Under the pieces are notes generated by a model that saw only the letters and a list, made by a program, of their open reading frames with translations, was not told where the DNA came from and did not search any database. DNA of 64,000 nucleotides from Bacteroides sp. GTDB lineage: Bacteria > Bacteroidota > Bacteroidia > Bacteroidales > Bacteroidaceae. Shown one piece after another: positions 9,884-18,391 of this stretch. The stretch lies in contig JASLCG010000003.1 of the NCBI GenBank assembly GCA_030151885.1, forward strand, positions 33,829 through 97,828. Reading direction: 5' to 3'. A program made the position numbers and the translations under genes. Every line of letters begins with the position of its first letter. Position 1 is the stretch's first letter.

Positions 9884-11797
9884 ATGAGATTATTTATGAA
9901 GTCATATAATACTATAATATATTTTATCATTGCTATATGTATAACAGCATGTGGCAATGATAATACAACAGTTGCCAAAGATTATCAGACAAAGTTTGCC
10001 GATATATTGGATATAACTTTCACTCCATCAGCAGAAAATAGAGGTGGTGGATGGTTTGTTGATCAGGGTGCTTGGATTGGTTTCACTCCGCCCGAGCAAA
10101 ATGCTCCTATTTTAGGGTTTTGTGGTCCATATAGTTTAGATTATCGAACATGGTTGGTAAAGGCAGCTGTAGCTCTAGATAATAGCTCCGATTTGAATCT
10201 AAAAGAGACTGTATATTATCCAGGATTGCTAACAATGAAGTTAGAAAACTCTGCGCAGCTAGTTATTAATCAGTCTTTAGTATTTGCTGATGCACACACA
10301 GCATTATTAAAAATAGAGAGTGAGAAGAGCTTGAAATCTATTTCGGTACAAGGTGTTGAGTGGATGGAAAACTCTATAATAACTAAGGATCATAATAAAA
10401 TAATTGTAAGTCATCCTACTGGAGAAGTTACAGTATTAAGTTTTGAACCTGAAGTTCTGGTCGAGTTGACAGATAATAATTACAAAGCATCAGTAGCTTC
10501 GAATAAAATGTATGTAGCAATATCTACTTTTTCAAATAAGGCAGAAAAAGGAGCGGGTATCCAGAAAGCATCTTCTTATTTAAGTAATCCTGAAAATGTT
10601 TTTGTAGAAAACAAGCTAAGATGGAATGGTTATTTAGAGAAGATTTTAAGAACAGATATGTCGGAAGCATACGATAGAATAGCTGTGAAGTCGATGGTAA
10701 CGTTACTATCTAACTGGAAAACTAATAAAGGAGGCCTATTGCATGAAGGTATTGTGCCTAGTCATGCAGTGGGATACTTTATGGGTTTTTGGGCATGGGA
10801 TACTTGGAAGTTCGTTATTCCCTTGGCAGATGTAACTCCAGAGCTGTCTAAAAATATGATTCGCTCTATGTTTGACTACCAACTTGATGATGGTATGATT
10901 ATTGATTGTATATATGTAGATACAGCAGAAAATAATGCTAGAGATAGTAAACCTCCTTTAGCATGTTGGGCAGTAGATGCAGTGTACGAAGCAACTAAAG
11001 ATACCTCTTTTTTGAAAGAGATGTATCCTCAGCTATTGGCATATTATAAGTGGTGGTACAATAAGCGAGATCATGACAATAATGGTTTCTGTGAATTTGG
11101 ATCTACCGATGGAACAATTGAAGCAGCGGCATGGGAAAGTGGCATGGATAATGCTATTCGATTTGACTATGCTAAAATGGTTAAAAACTCTAGCGATGCT
11201 TGGAGCTTTGACCAAGAGAGTGTAGATCTGAATGCATTTTTAGCTTACGAATGGCAGTTGCTAACTAAGTTTTCAAAAGTATTGGGAGAAAAGTTTGATA
11301 TGCCTAAAATTGGAGATAAAGTTGCAGAATATTTCTTTGATGATGAGACAGGCTTTTTCTATGATAGAAAATTAAGTGATGGTTCTTTTATAAAAGAACC
11401 AGGAAGTGAAGCATATATTCCGTTATGGACAGGGCTTGCTACTAAAGAGCAAATGGATAGGGCTATGGTCATGTTAACAGATACAAATATGTTTTCAACA
11501 TATATACCTTTCCCTACAATTGCAGCTAATAATCCGAAGTATATGTCAAATGGTTATTGGCGTGGTCCAATATGGTTGGATCAGACCTATTTTGCTATTA
11601 AAGGCTTAAGAAATTATGGCTATTCAGATTTAGCTGATAAGTACACGGAGCAAGTCTTTGATCGATTAGATGGATTGAGTAATGGTGCACCAATTCATGA
11701 AAATTACGATAGCCATACTGGTAAAAGGTTAAAAGCACCTCATTTTAGTTGGAGCGCTTCTCACTTACTATTAATGTATAGAGAGTATAAGCAATAA
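9884..11797 (+). CDS. GH63-like (YgjK/trehalase-superfamily) glycosidase lipoprotein
   Basis: A 637-residue predicted lipoprotein with lipobox CITAC (Cys23). An (alpha/alpha)6-barrel of the GH63/GH37 type fills the C-terminal half. Visible landmarks are FMGFWAWDTWKFVIPLA (about 299-314), EAAAWESGMDNAIRFD with the probable general acid Asp422, YWRGPIWLDQTYFAIKGL (about 559-576), and IHENYDSHTG with the probable base Glu606. These match E. coli YgjK, an inverting GH63 alpha-glucosidase-type enzyme; the true substrate is unknown. ATG at 9884 lies 1 base after the GH2 stop. Met5 at 9896 would give a cleaner lipoprotein signal and is an equally good start. A strong terminator follows the gene. Confidence 0.8.
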   Translation: MRLFMKSYNTIIYFIIAICITACGNDNTTVAKDYQTKFADILDITFTPSAENRGGGWFVDQGAWIGFTPPEQNAPILGFCGPYSLDYRTWLVKAAVALDNSSDLNLKETVYYPGLLTMKLENSAQLVINQSLVFADAHTALLKIESEKSLKSISVQGVEWMENSIITKDHNKIIVSHPTGEVTVLSFEPEVLVELTDNNYKASVASNKMYVAISTFSNKAEKGAGIQKASSYLSNPENVFVENKLRWNGYLEKILRTDMSEAYDRIAVKSMVTLLSNWKTNKGGLLHEGIVPSHAVGYFMGFWAWDTWKFVIPLADVTPELSKNMIRSMFDYQLDDGMIIDCIYVDTAENNARDSKPPLACWAVDAVYEATKDTSFLKEMYPQLLAYYKWWYNKRDHDNNGFCEFGSTDGTIEAAAWESGMDNAIRFDYAKMVKNSSDAWSFDQESVDLNAFLAYEWQLLTKFSKVLGEKFDMPKIGDKVAEYFFDDETGFFYDRKLSDGSFIKEPGSEAYIPLWTGLATKEQMDRAMVMLTDTNMFSTYIPFPTIAANNPKYMSNGYWRGPIWLDQTYFAIKGLRNYGYSDLADKYTEQVFDRLDGLSNGAPIHENYDSHTGKRLKAPHFSWSASHLLLMYREYKQ

Positions 11798-11820
11798 TTG
11801 TTAAGGTTGAATAAATGTAA

Positions 11821-11858
11821 AAATCCCCCTAATAGATTAATTATTAGGGGGATTTTTT
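11821..11858 (+). terminator. Strong Rho-independent terminator after the GH63-like gene
   Basis: A 13-bp stem (AAATCCCCCTAAT at 11821-11833, ATTAGGGGGATTT at 11843-11855), 9-base loop, T6 tract. Confidence 0.9.
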
Positions 11859-11929
11859 ATGGCTCTGCGTATGTGAAGACACTGGTATATCGATCTGCTA
11901 AAACTATCTTAACGATATGGTTATTGTAA

Positions 11930-12045
11930 GTCGCCGACATGCTTGAAGCTTGTCGGCAACAAACCTCAGGTATGTCGGCAATATAGGAGAGGTATGTCGG
12001 CAATGAACGAAGTCTTATACTATAATGGAGTATGTTGCCGACATA
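11930..12045 (+). repeat. Dispersed GTCGGC repeat cluster, locus A
   Basis: Five copies of a 10-14 base unit in both orientations: GTCGCCGACAT (11930-11940), TTGTCGGCAAC (11950-11960), GGTATGTCGGCAAT (11969-11982), GGTATGTCGGCAAT again (11991-12004), and TTGCCGACATA (12035-12045, inverted). Copies 1 and 2 form a 25-base hairpin (11933-11957); copies 4 and 5 form an 11-bp stem with a 31-base loop. The cluster lies between convergent genes, inside their two terminators. The same unit and the same left end TAAGTCGCCGAC recur at 30.26 kb. It resembles REP/BIME-type repeats in style; I recognise no named family. Confidence 0.8.
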
Positions 12046-12081
12046 ACAGCTCAATTTGTACTACTTTGCTTACAGTAATAA

Positions 12082-12115
12082 AAAACGGCTAGTAATTTTT
12101 ATTACTAGCCGTTTT
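12082..12115 (-). terminator. Terminator of the minus-strand GH2 gene
   Basis: A perfect 15-bp stem (AAAACGGCTAGTAAT at 12082-12096 and its complement at 12101-12115) with a TTTT loop. The A-run at the left becomes the U-tract on the minus strand. Confidence 0.9.
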
Positions 12116-12135
12116 AAAATTATAGGTTAAGATTT

Positions 12136-15100
12136 TTAGTTAGGAATAATAGTGAATCCCCACTTGTAATCTTTATTAGCATAAATAGTATGTTGAGGCT
12201 CTGGTCTGCTTCCCCAGCTATCATAACCAGCAACACCTTGTTGTAACATATCAATAGATACTTCTACAAAATCTCTAAATTTGATATCGTTAACATGAGT
12301 CATTCTTCTTAAAGAGTTCTTAGCTTTAGCTTCGTCTTTATTAGCCACTTCTTCAGGAGAAAGATTACCCCATTGGTATGGTCTATTTACAGTCTCTTCA
12401 GAGTCAAAGTCTTCTACAGAGTTTCTTAATGCATTGAAGCCTACCACATCATTTGCAAAGATGGTTAATCCTTTTCCTTTACCTAATGACACCCATCTTA
12501 CGTCTGTTCTATGGCCATTTTCTTGAGGTCTTACATAGTTGTAATACATATCTTCTGCAGTTGTATTGTATAATCCAACATGAGAAGCAGCTTGTCTATC
12601 TATATAGTTTTCAAGTGGTCCACGTCCTAAGTAAGATACAGAGTTCATAGTAGCAGGAAGTCTAAAACGTACACCAATTCTAGGAACTTCTAGTTTAGAA
12701 GATGCTTTTCTTGCAGCCTCGTTACCAGGAGTAAAGGTGGCAGTTTTAGTAGCTTCAGATACTTCTATTTCGTCAGCTTCTCTTTCTGTTGATGTAAATT
12801 CTATATCAGTAGAGATAGCTCCAGAAGGGAATATTGTATAATTCACTACGTAGAAGTTACCAGCTGGAAGTAGATAGTTTGCGGTAACAACAATGTTTTT
12901 ACCTTCTTGTTTTGCATTTGCTTCAATTACGTTAAAGTTTTTGCTTGACTCTTTCCATATTTGTAAGCGTTTTGGCGCACCATTACCATAGTCATTATCA
13001 GTTGGAGCTCTCCAGAAGTTTGGTTGAATTCCAAAGCCATCTTTGAAGTACTCTTGTCCATTTACTTTATAAGAAGTTACAACACCAGCTTTTTTATCAA
13101 AAATAAAGTTCAATTTAGTAGAAGATACTTCTATAGTATTACCTTGTTCTTTTAAAGATAATGTAGGGCCAGTAGTATTAAACTTTCTATCAGTTACATT
13201 TGTAGGTATTTGGAACTGCTCTGATGCAATTTCAAAATTAGCAGGAACTAAAACTTCAGGTTGTTTTGTCTCTACAGTAAGATTTACAAAGTATTCAGAA
13301 GGAGTGTTGTCTTTAACATTTTTGATGCCAAAAGTAGTTACCTCTTTAGATTCTTGAGGGTCTAATTTTAGGCTGATGTCTTTTTGACGTACTACTTTTC
13401 CATCCTTCATTAATTTCGCAGTAATTTTGTACTTGTCAAGATTTGTGAAGTAGAATCTATTAGTAACCTCTACTAGACCTTTAGAAGCATCTACTACTTT
13501 AAAACCAATGTTTTGGTGTGCATATTTTACCTCGACCATAGCTGGGTGTGGATCACGATCTGGGTTAACTAAACCATTACATAAGAAGTTTCCATCGCTA
13601 GGAGTATCAACACCATAGTCGCCTCCATATGTCCAGTATGGAACACCATCTTTATCTATTTCAAGAATACCTTGATCTACCCAGTCCCAAATATAGCCAC
13701 CTTGAAGATTTTTATATTTGTATATTTCGTTCCATTGTGCAGCTATATTACCGTTAGAATTACCCATTGCGTGTGAGTATTCAGAAGGAACAACAGGTCT
13801 GTCGCTTCCTCTTTCTCCAATTGAAGTAAACCATTTAGTACCAGGATATTGAGGTACGTACATGTCACTATTCCATTCCCATTGAGCTCTTTCATAGTTT
13901 ACGGGTCTTCCCATCCACTCTTTATCAGCATTCTTAACCCATAAATAAGTTTGATAGAAGTTATATCCGTTTCCTGCTTCATTACCTAATGACCATATAG
14001 TAAGAGATGGGTAGTTTTTATTTCTTTCAAACATATTGATTGTACGGTCTAAGTGTGCTTTTAGCCACTCTGGATTATTACCTAATGAACCGCCTTTTCT
14101 AAGATCATAGTACATACCATGACTTTCAATATTTGCTTCGTCATAAACGTATAGTCCATACTCGTCGCATAACTCGTAAAATCTTCTGCTTTGTGGATAG
14201 TGCGAAAGTCTTACAGAGTTGATATTATGTTGTCTCATTATTTTGAAATCTTCAATCATAATATCTTCAGTAACATAATGACCTGTTTTAGGATTATGCT
14301 CATGTACGTTAACACCTTTCAGTTTGATTGGTTGTCCGTTAACAAAGAATAATTTAAGAGGTTTGCCGTTTGGAGCAAGCTCATTAGTCTCTTTAATTTC
14401 AATTCTTCTAAATCCAAGGTTAAAAGGAACTACCTCTATTACTTCTCCATCTTTTTTAAGAGTCATTACTAACTTGTAAAGGTTTGGAGCTTCAGAAGTC
14501 CAAGTTTTAGGGTTAGGAATAACTTTTGTGAATGAAGAAGTAGCTTCACTATTTGGATTAATAAGAGTTGTTTGATAGTCTGTTGCTACTTGTTTACCTT
14601 TATCATCAATGATAGAATAAGATAAATCTACTCTTTGTGGTGTAGTTTCGTTGTTTCTTAGTTTAACATTTAATTTAAAATCTCCGTTTGTGAATGTATC
14701 ATCTAAAGAAGATTTAACGTAAAAGTCTCTAATAGCAGTTTTTGGCTGAGAGAAAAGATATACATCTCTTTCAATACCGCTAATTCTCCAGAAGTCTTGA
14801 CACTCTAGGTAAGATCCTGTACTCCAACGGAATATTTTTAGAGTTAATACATTTTCTCCTGGTTTTAGGTAGTCATTAATTAAAAATTCTGCAGGGTTTT
14901 TAGAATCTTCGCTATAACCTACTTCTTCTCCATTAATGTAAACATAAAGTCCAGACTTTGCTCCACCAATATGTAAGAAAACATCTCTACCATCCCAATC
15001 TTGTGGAATAGAAATATTTCTTCTATATACTCCAACAGGGTTTGCTTCTGGCAAATGTGGTGGTTGTGGGTTTCTTGGTTTGAATTCATAACCATGGTTG

Positions 15101-15471
15101 GTATAAATTGCTACTCCATGGCCTTGTACCTCCCAGTTTCCTGGAACTTTTATATCAGCCCAAGTGCTCGTGTTTACATTAGCACTTGTAATGTCTTCTG
15201 GTAGATCTTTATAGCTATCTACAAAAAAGAATTTCCAAACTCCATTAAGGGATTTGTAAAACTTACTGTTTTCAAATTTTTGATTTAAGGCATCTTTTTG
15301 GCTATCAAAAGTCATGAACGAAGTACGAGGATACTCTTTATTAACCTCAACTACTTGAACATCTTGCCAATAAGGTTTCTTAGTGTCTTCTTTAGCAATA
15401 GCCGTAGAACCTCCAATAAATAGAGAAGCCAATGCTAACGGAAGGAATTTCTTCGAAATTGTTGGAATCAT
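12136..15471 (-). CDS. GH2 beta-galactosidase, LacZ-type, secreted (second copy)
   Basis: A 1111-residue GH2 enzyme with the full five-domain LacZ layout: jelly roll (about 70-245), Ig-like (about 245-360), TIM barrel (about 365-660), Ig-like, and C-terminal Bgal_small_N domain (YLGRGPLENYIDRQAAS). Acid/base Glu498 is in IWSLGNEAGNG and nucleophile Glu564 in VVPSEYSHAMGNS. The signal peptide (MIPTISKKFLPLALASLFIG, cut near AIA-KE) sends it to the periplasm. ATG at 15471 was chosen because a 26-residue in-frame extension runs into the terminator hairpin of the upstream gene. It hydrolyses terminal beta-galactosides. It lies behind the GH109-like gene on the same strand but after a hairpin, so it may have its own promoter, which I could not find. 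Confidence 0.93.
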   Translation of the reverse strand: MIPTISKKFLPLALASLFIGGSTAIAKEDTKKPYWQDVQVVEVNKEYPRTSFMTFDSQKDALNQKFENSKFYKSLNGVWKFFFVDSYKDLPEDITSANVNTSTWADIKVPGNWEVQGHGVAIYTNHGYEFKPRNPQPPHLPEANPVGVYRRNISIPQDWDGRDVFLHIGGAKSGLYVYINGEEVGYSEDSKNPAEFLINDYLKPGENVLTLKIFRWSTGSYLECQDFWRISGIERDVYLFSQPKTAIRDFYVKSSLDDTFTNGDFKLNVKLRNNETTPQRVDLSYSIIDDKGKQVATDYQTTLINPNSEATSSFTKVIPNPKTWTSEAPNLYKLVMTLKKDGEVIEVVPFNLGFRRIEIKETNELAPNGKPLKLFFVNGQPIKLKGVNVHEHNPKTGHYVTEDIMIEDFKIMRQHNINSVRLSHYPQSRRFYELCDEYGLYVYDEANIESHGMYYDLRKGGSLGNNPEWLKAHLDRTINMFERNKNYPSLTIWSLGNEAGNGYNFYQTYLWVKNADKEWMGRPVNYERAQWEWNSDMYVPQYPGTKWFTSIGERGSDRPVVPSEYSHAMGNSNGNIAAQWNEIYKYKNLQGGYIWDWVDQGILEIDKDGVPYWTYGGDYGVDTPSDGNFLCNGLVNPDRDPHPAMVEVKYAHQNIGFKVVDASKGLVEVTNRFYFTNLDKYKITAKLMKDGKVVRQKDISLKLDPQESKEVTTFGIKNVKDNTPSEYFVNLTVETKQPEVLVPANFEIASEQFQIPTNVTDRKFNTTGPTLSLKEQGNTIEVSSTKLNFIFDKKAGVVTSYKVNGQEYFKDGFGIQPNFWRAPTDNDYGNGAPKRLQIWKESSKNFNVIEANAKQEGKNIVVTANYLLPAGNFYVVNYTIFPSGAISTDIEFTSTEREADEIEVSEATKTATFTPGNEAARKASSKLEVPRIGVRFRLPATMNSVSYLGRGPLENYIDRQAASHVGLYNTTAEDMYYNYVRPQENGHRTDVRWVSLGKGKGLTIFANDVVGFNALRNSVEDFDSEETVNRPYQWGNLSPEEVANKDEAKAKNSLRRMTHVNDIKFRDFVEVSIDMLQQGVAGYDSWGSRPEPQHTIYANKDYKWGFTIIPN

Positions 15472-15524
15472 TTTAATATTTGTTAGATGAATATAATTAG
15501 TTAGTCTTCTTAATATTAATACAA

Positions 15525-15560
15525 TAACGCAAGTAATGATAAAAACCATTACTTGCGTTA
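15525..15560 (-). terminator. Hairpin between the GH109-like gene and the GH2 gene
   Basis: A perfect 14-bp stem (TAACGCAAGTAATG at 15525-15538, complement at 15547-15560), 8-base loop, 23 bases after the GH109-like stop. The minus-strand tail TTGTATTAATATTA is only moderately U-rich. Confidence 0.7.
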
Positions 15561-15583
15561 TAAATTATATGTTACTCTTATTA

Positions 15584-16984
15584 TTATTTAGAGAAAGCAT
15601 GTCTAAAACCTTTAATATCGTTCCAATGACCACGAGTAAAATCTGGCACCTCTACAGGAGCAGAATTATTCTCTATAGATATAGCTGTAAGTTCTGCCAA
15701 TGAGCACCATTCTGCTAAGTCATAAACGTCCATGTCAAGAGGTAATCCGTTTTGAAGACAATATACAAGTCTATAGTCCATAATGAAGTCCATTCCACCA
15801 TGTCCACCTACTTTTTTAGCAGTTTCCTCTAACTCTTGATGTATTGGGTGTTTATATTTTGCCATTAATGCAGCTTTTACATTTTCAGGAACAAACCCAT
15901 GTGAGTTAAGATCTTCGTGATTAGGTACAATTGAAGGCTCTACTTGTTCTGGTTGTAGTACATATCCAGATACAGGGTATTTATTTGCAAAACCTTTAGA
16001 ACCTGTTAATTGGTACATTCTGCTGTAAGGACGTGGAGTCATTACATTATGTTGAATGTGGATTGTTTTTTCATTTTCTGTTCTGATAAGAGTTAGTGTA
16101 TGATCACCATTTTTAAAATCAGAAGCATCTTCTTTATAGTATTTTTCAGCATTTGCTTTGCCATTAACCGATTTTGTATCCATAGCAACAAGATAATTCA
16201 TTTTATCTCCTCTATGAATATCTAGTAATTGACAAGCTGGTCCCATGCCATGAGTAGCGTATACATCTCCTCTGTGTTTTCTGTTATAGTCAAGTCTCCA
16301 GTTATTCCAGTATGATGACCAGAAATCTTCTAAGTTATGTATATAAGCACCTTCAACATGAAGAATTTCTCCGAAAAGTCCTTGTTGAGCCATATTTAAT
16401 GTTGTCAACTCAAAGAAATCGTATACACAGTTTTCTAATTGCATACAATGTTTTCTCGTTCTTTCTGATGTATTGATTAGTGCCCAAATTTCATCTAATG
16501 TCATAGCTGCAGGAACCTCTATCGCAACATGTTTACCTTTTTCCATGGCATATATTGCCATTTCTGCATGGTGAGCCCAATCTGTAGCAATATATACTAA
16601 GTCAATATCATCTCTATCGCATAGTGCTTTCCATGAATCTTCTTCTCCAGCGTATTCGGCAGCGCGTTTCAGCTCTGCTCGGTCTAATATCTTTTGAGTT
16701 GCCTCAACACGTTCTGGTCTAATATCGCATAGAGCTATTACTTCAGTTCCAGGGATATGTGTAAAACGCTGTACAGCACCAGGTCCACGCATTCCTAGTC
16801 CAATAAATCCGACTCTTACGTTTTCTAATTTGGGAGTAGTTAATCCTACAACATGAGTTTGTCCAGCAGGTCTTTCAGGAACTACTGTCTTAATAGGTTG
16901 GAGGGGTCCATCTTTAGGAGAGGCACACGCTGTAAAAGCAAGTATGCAAATCCCCATTAAAAAAGTTTTAATGTGATTTCTCAT
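15584..16984 (-). CDS. GH109-type NAD-dependent glycosidase, Gfo/Idh/MocA fold, lipoprotein
   Basis: A 466-residue protein with a lipoprotein signal (MRNHIKTFLMGICILAFTAC, Cys20). The N-terminal Rossmann domain has the dinucleotide motif VGFIGLGMRGPG (about 58-69). GH109 marks follow: HVAIEVPAAMTLDE, YIHNLED, YATHGMGPACQLLD and the C-terminal VGGHGGMDFIMDYR. Characterised GH109 enzymes use tightly bound NAD to remove alpha-N-acetylgalactosamine, for example from blood-group A antigen. Simple Gfo/Idh oxidoreductases lack the HGGMDF-type block, so GH109 is the better call, but the family contains other specificities. Next to two beta-galactosidases, this suggests breakdown of GalNAc-containing glycans. 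No TAnnTTTG box is visible upstream; the palindrome AAAACGTTTT lies at 17077-17086. Confidence 0.82.
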   Translation of the reverse strand: MRNHIKTFLMGICILAFTACASPKDGPLQPIKTVVPERPAGQTHVVGLTTPKLENVRVGFIGLGMRGPGAVQRFTHIPGTEVIALCDIRPERVEATQKILDRAELKRAAEYAGEEDSWKALCDRDDIDLVYIATDWAHHAEMAIYAMEKGKHVAIEVPAAMTLDEIWALINTSERTRKHCMQLENCVYDFFELTTLNMAQQGLFGEILHVEGAYIHNLEDFWSSYWNNWRLDYNRKHRGDVYATHGMGPACQLLDIHRGDKMNYLVAMDTKSVNGKANAEKYYKEDASDFKNGDHTLTLIRTENEKTIHIQHNVMTPRPYSRMYQLTGSKGFANKYPVSGYVLQPEQVEPSIVPNHEDLNSHGFVPENVKAALMAKYKHPIHQELEETAKKVGGHGGMDFIMDYRLVYCLQNGLPLDMDVYDLAEWCSLAELTAISIENNSAPVEVPDFTRGHWNDIKGFRHAFSK

Positions 16985-17076
16985 AGTAAATTTACAATTA
17001 ATTAAATGTTAAAGTTGAATTACAAATATCTATTTAATTTATCAAGTTTAAAAACTTTCATAGAAAACTTTTTATA

Positions 17077-17086
17077 AAAACGTTTT
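17077..17086. promoter_or_regulatory. AAAACGTTTT palindrome between divergent genes
   Basis: A perfect 10-base palindrome lies 93 bases upstream of the GH109-like start and 91 bases before the hpt -7 box. CG-centred palindromes of this kind are typical LacI-family operators, so it could control the GH109-like gene. This is inference; no regulator is coded next to it. Confidence 0.3.
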
Positions 17087-17176
17087 AAACATTTAAATTT
17101 ATTTTAATATATAGCTGTTTTAACACTCTTAAATAAATTTGACTATTTGAACTCGCTATAAGAAGAATAAAAGTTG

Positions 17177-17184
17177 TATTTTTG
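17177..17184 (+). promoter_or_regulatory. Bacteroidota -7 box (TATTTTTG) for hpt
   Basis: Fits TAnnTTTG, 31 bases before the hpt ATG. It shows that the earlier in-frame TTG at 17174 is not the start. Confidence 0.65.
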
Positions 17185-17215
17185 CATTCTATTCTTAAAA
17201 AAAATAAAGCCAGTC

Positions 17216-17752
17216 ATGGATAATATCATTGTAAACGGTAACGAGTTTAAAGTAACTATATCTGATAAGCAAATAGCAGAACAGGTAGATAGAGTTGCAA
17301 AAGAGATGAACGAAAAGTTGGCAGACAAGAATCCTCTTTTCATTATAGTGTTGAACGGAGCATTTATGTTTTGTTCTGATTTGATGAAAAAAATCAATTT
17401 TCCTTGTCAAATGTCTTTTATTAAATTAGCTTCATACGAAGGTGTAGCATCTACAGGAGTTGTGAAAGAGGTAATTGGTCTTAATGAAGATATTTCAGGA
17501 AGAACAATTGTCATTGTTGAAGATATAGTAGATACTGGTCTTACTATGGAAAGACTATTAGAAACATTAGGAACTAGAAACCCTAAAGAGATTCATATTG
17601 CATCTTTGTTAGTTAAACCTGAAAAACTTAAAGTAGATTTAGATATTGAGTATGTTGCTTTTGAAATACCCAATGATTTTATCTTAGGTTATGGTCTAGA
17701 TTATGATGGATATGCACGTAATCTGCCTCATATTTATACACTTGTTGAGTAA
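17216..17752 (+). CDS. hpt: Hypoxanthine phosphoribosyltransferase
   Basis: A 178-residue type I phosphoribosyltransferase that converts hypoxanthine or guanine plus PRPP to IMP or GMP in purine salvage (cytoplasm). The PRPP-binding loop IVIVEDIVDTGLTM lies near residues 98-111, and the flexible-loop region LASYEGVASTG near 70-80. A C-terminal base-binding stretch (VAFEIPNDFILGYGLDYDG) is as in bacterial Hpt. ATG 17216 fits the family's usual start and sits properly behind the -7 box at 17177. It heads a co-directional run hpt-adk-obgE-pgeF-B3/B4-fur with gaps of 38 bases or fewer. Confidence 0.95.
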   Translation: MDNIIVNGNEFKVTISDKQIAEQVDRVAKEMNEKLADKNPLFIIVLNGAFMFCSDLMKKINFPCQMSFIKLASYEGVASTGVVKEVIGLNEDISGRTIVIVEDIVDTGLTMERLLETLGTRNPKEIHIASLLVKPEKLKVDLDIEYVAFEIPNDFILGYGLDYDGYARNLPHIYTLVE

Positions 17753-17777
17753 TTAAATTTATAAATTAGAATAAGAC

Positions 17778-18353
17778 ATGTTGAACGTTGTTATTTTTGG
17801 AGCTCCAGGTTCAGGAAAAGGAACTCAAAGTGAGCATATTGTAGAAAAATATGGTTTAAATCATATCTCTACAGGTGATGTATTGAGAAGTGAAATTAAA
17901 AACGGTACAGAACTTGGTAAAACAGCTAAAGGTTATATTGATCAAGGTCAATTAATACCAGATTCATTAATGGTAGATATCCTTGCTGATGTTTTTGATA
18001 GCTTTAAAGAGAGTAAAGGTGTAATCTTTGACGGTTTTCCAAGAACAATTGCTCAAGCTGAAGCATTAAAAGAAATGTTAGAAAAAAGAGGCCAAAAGAT
18101 CTCTGTAATGCTTGAACTTGATGTTCCAGAAGAAGAATTAATGACAAGACTAATTAAAAGAGGTAAAGAGTCTGGACGTGCAGATGATAATGAAGAGACT
18201 ATTAAAAAACGTCTTACTGTTTATCATTCTCAAACAGCACCTCTTATTGATTGGTATAAAAAAGAAAATCTACACGCTCATATTAATGGTTTAGGTACAT
18301 TAGAAGCAATATTTGCTGAAATTGTAAAAGCTATTGATGCAAAAAAAGCGTAA
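17778..18353 (+). CDS. adk: Adenylate kinase
   Basis: A 191-residue short-form adenylate kinase that interconverts ATP + AMP and 2 ADP. The P-loop is GAPGSGKGTQ (about 8-17); the AMP-binding block is STGDVLRSEI and the signature is FDGFPRTIAQAEAL (about 83-96). The LID is short and lacks the four-Cys zinc site of long forms (RGKESGRADDNEET). The gene begins 25 bases after hpt; hpt-adk-obgE order is common in Bacteroidales. Confidence 0.97.
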   Translation: MLNVVIFGAPGSGKGTQSEHIVEKYGLNHISTGDVLRSEIKNGTELGKTAKGYIDQGQLIPDSLMVDILADVFDSFKESKGVIFDGFPRTIAQAEALKEMLEKRGQKISVMLELDVPEEELMTRLIKRGKESGRADDNEETIKKRLTVYHSQTAPLIDWYKKENLHAHINGLGTLEAIFAEIVKAIDAKKA

Positions 18354-18391
18354 TTTAAATATTATAAGGAATTAGTTAATTTAAAATATAT

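Noticed and set aside
11930..12045. CRISPR array
   Set aside because: Units are 10-14 bases, irregularly spaced and in both orientations, with no cas genes.
15472..15549. 26-residue N-terminal extension of the second GH2 enzyme
   Set aside because: It would run into the terminator hairpin of the GH109-like gene, and the signal peptide begins at 15471.
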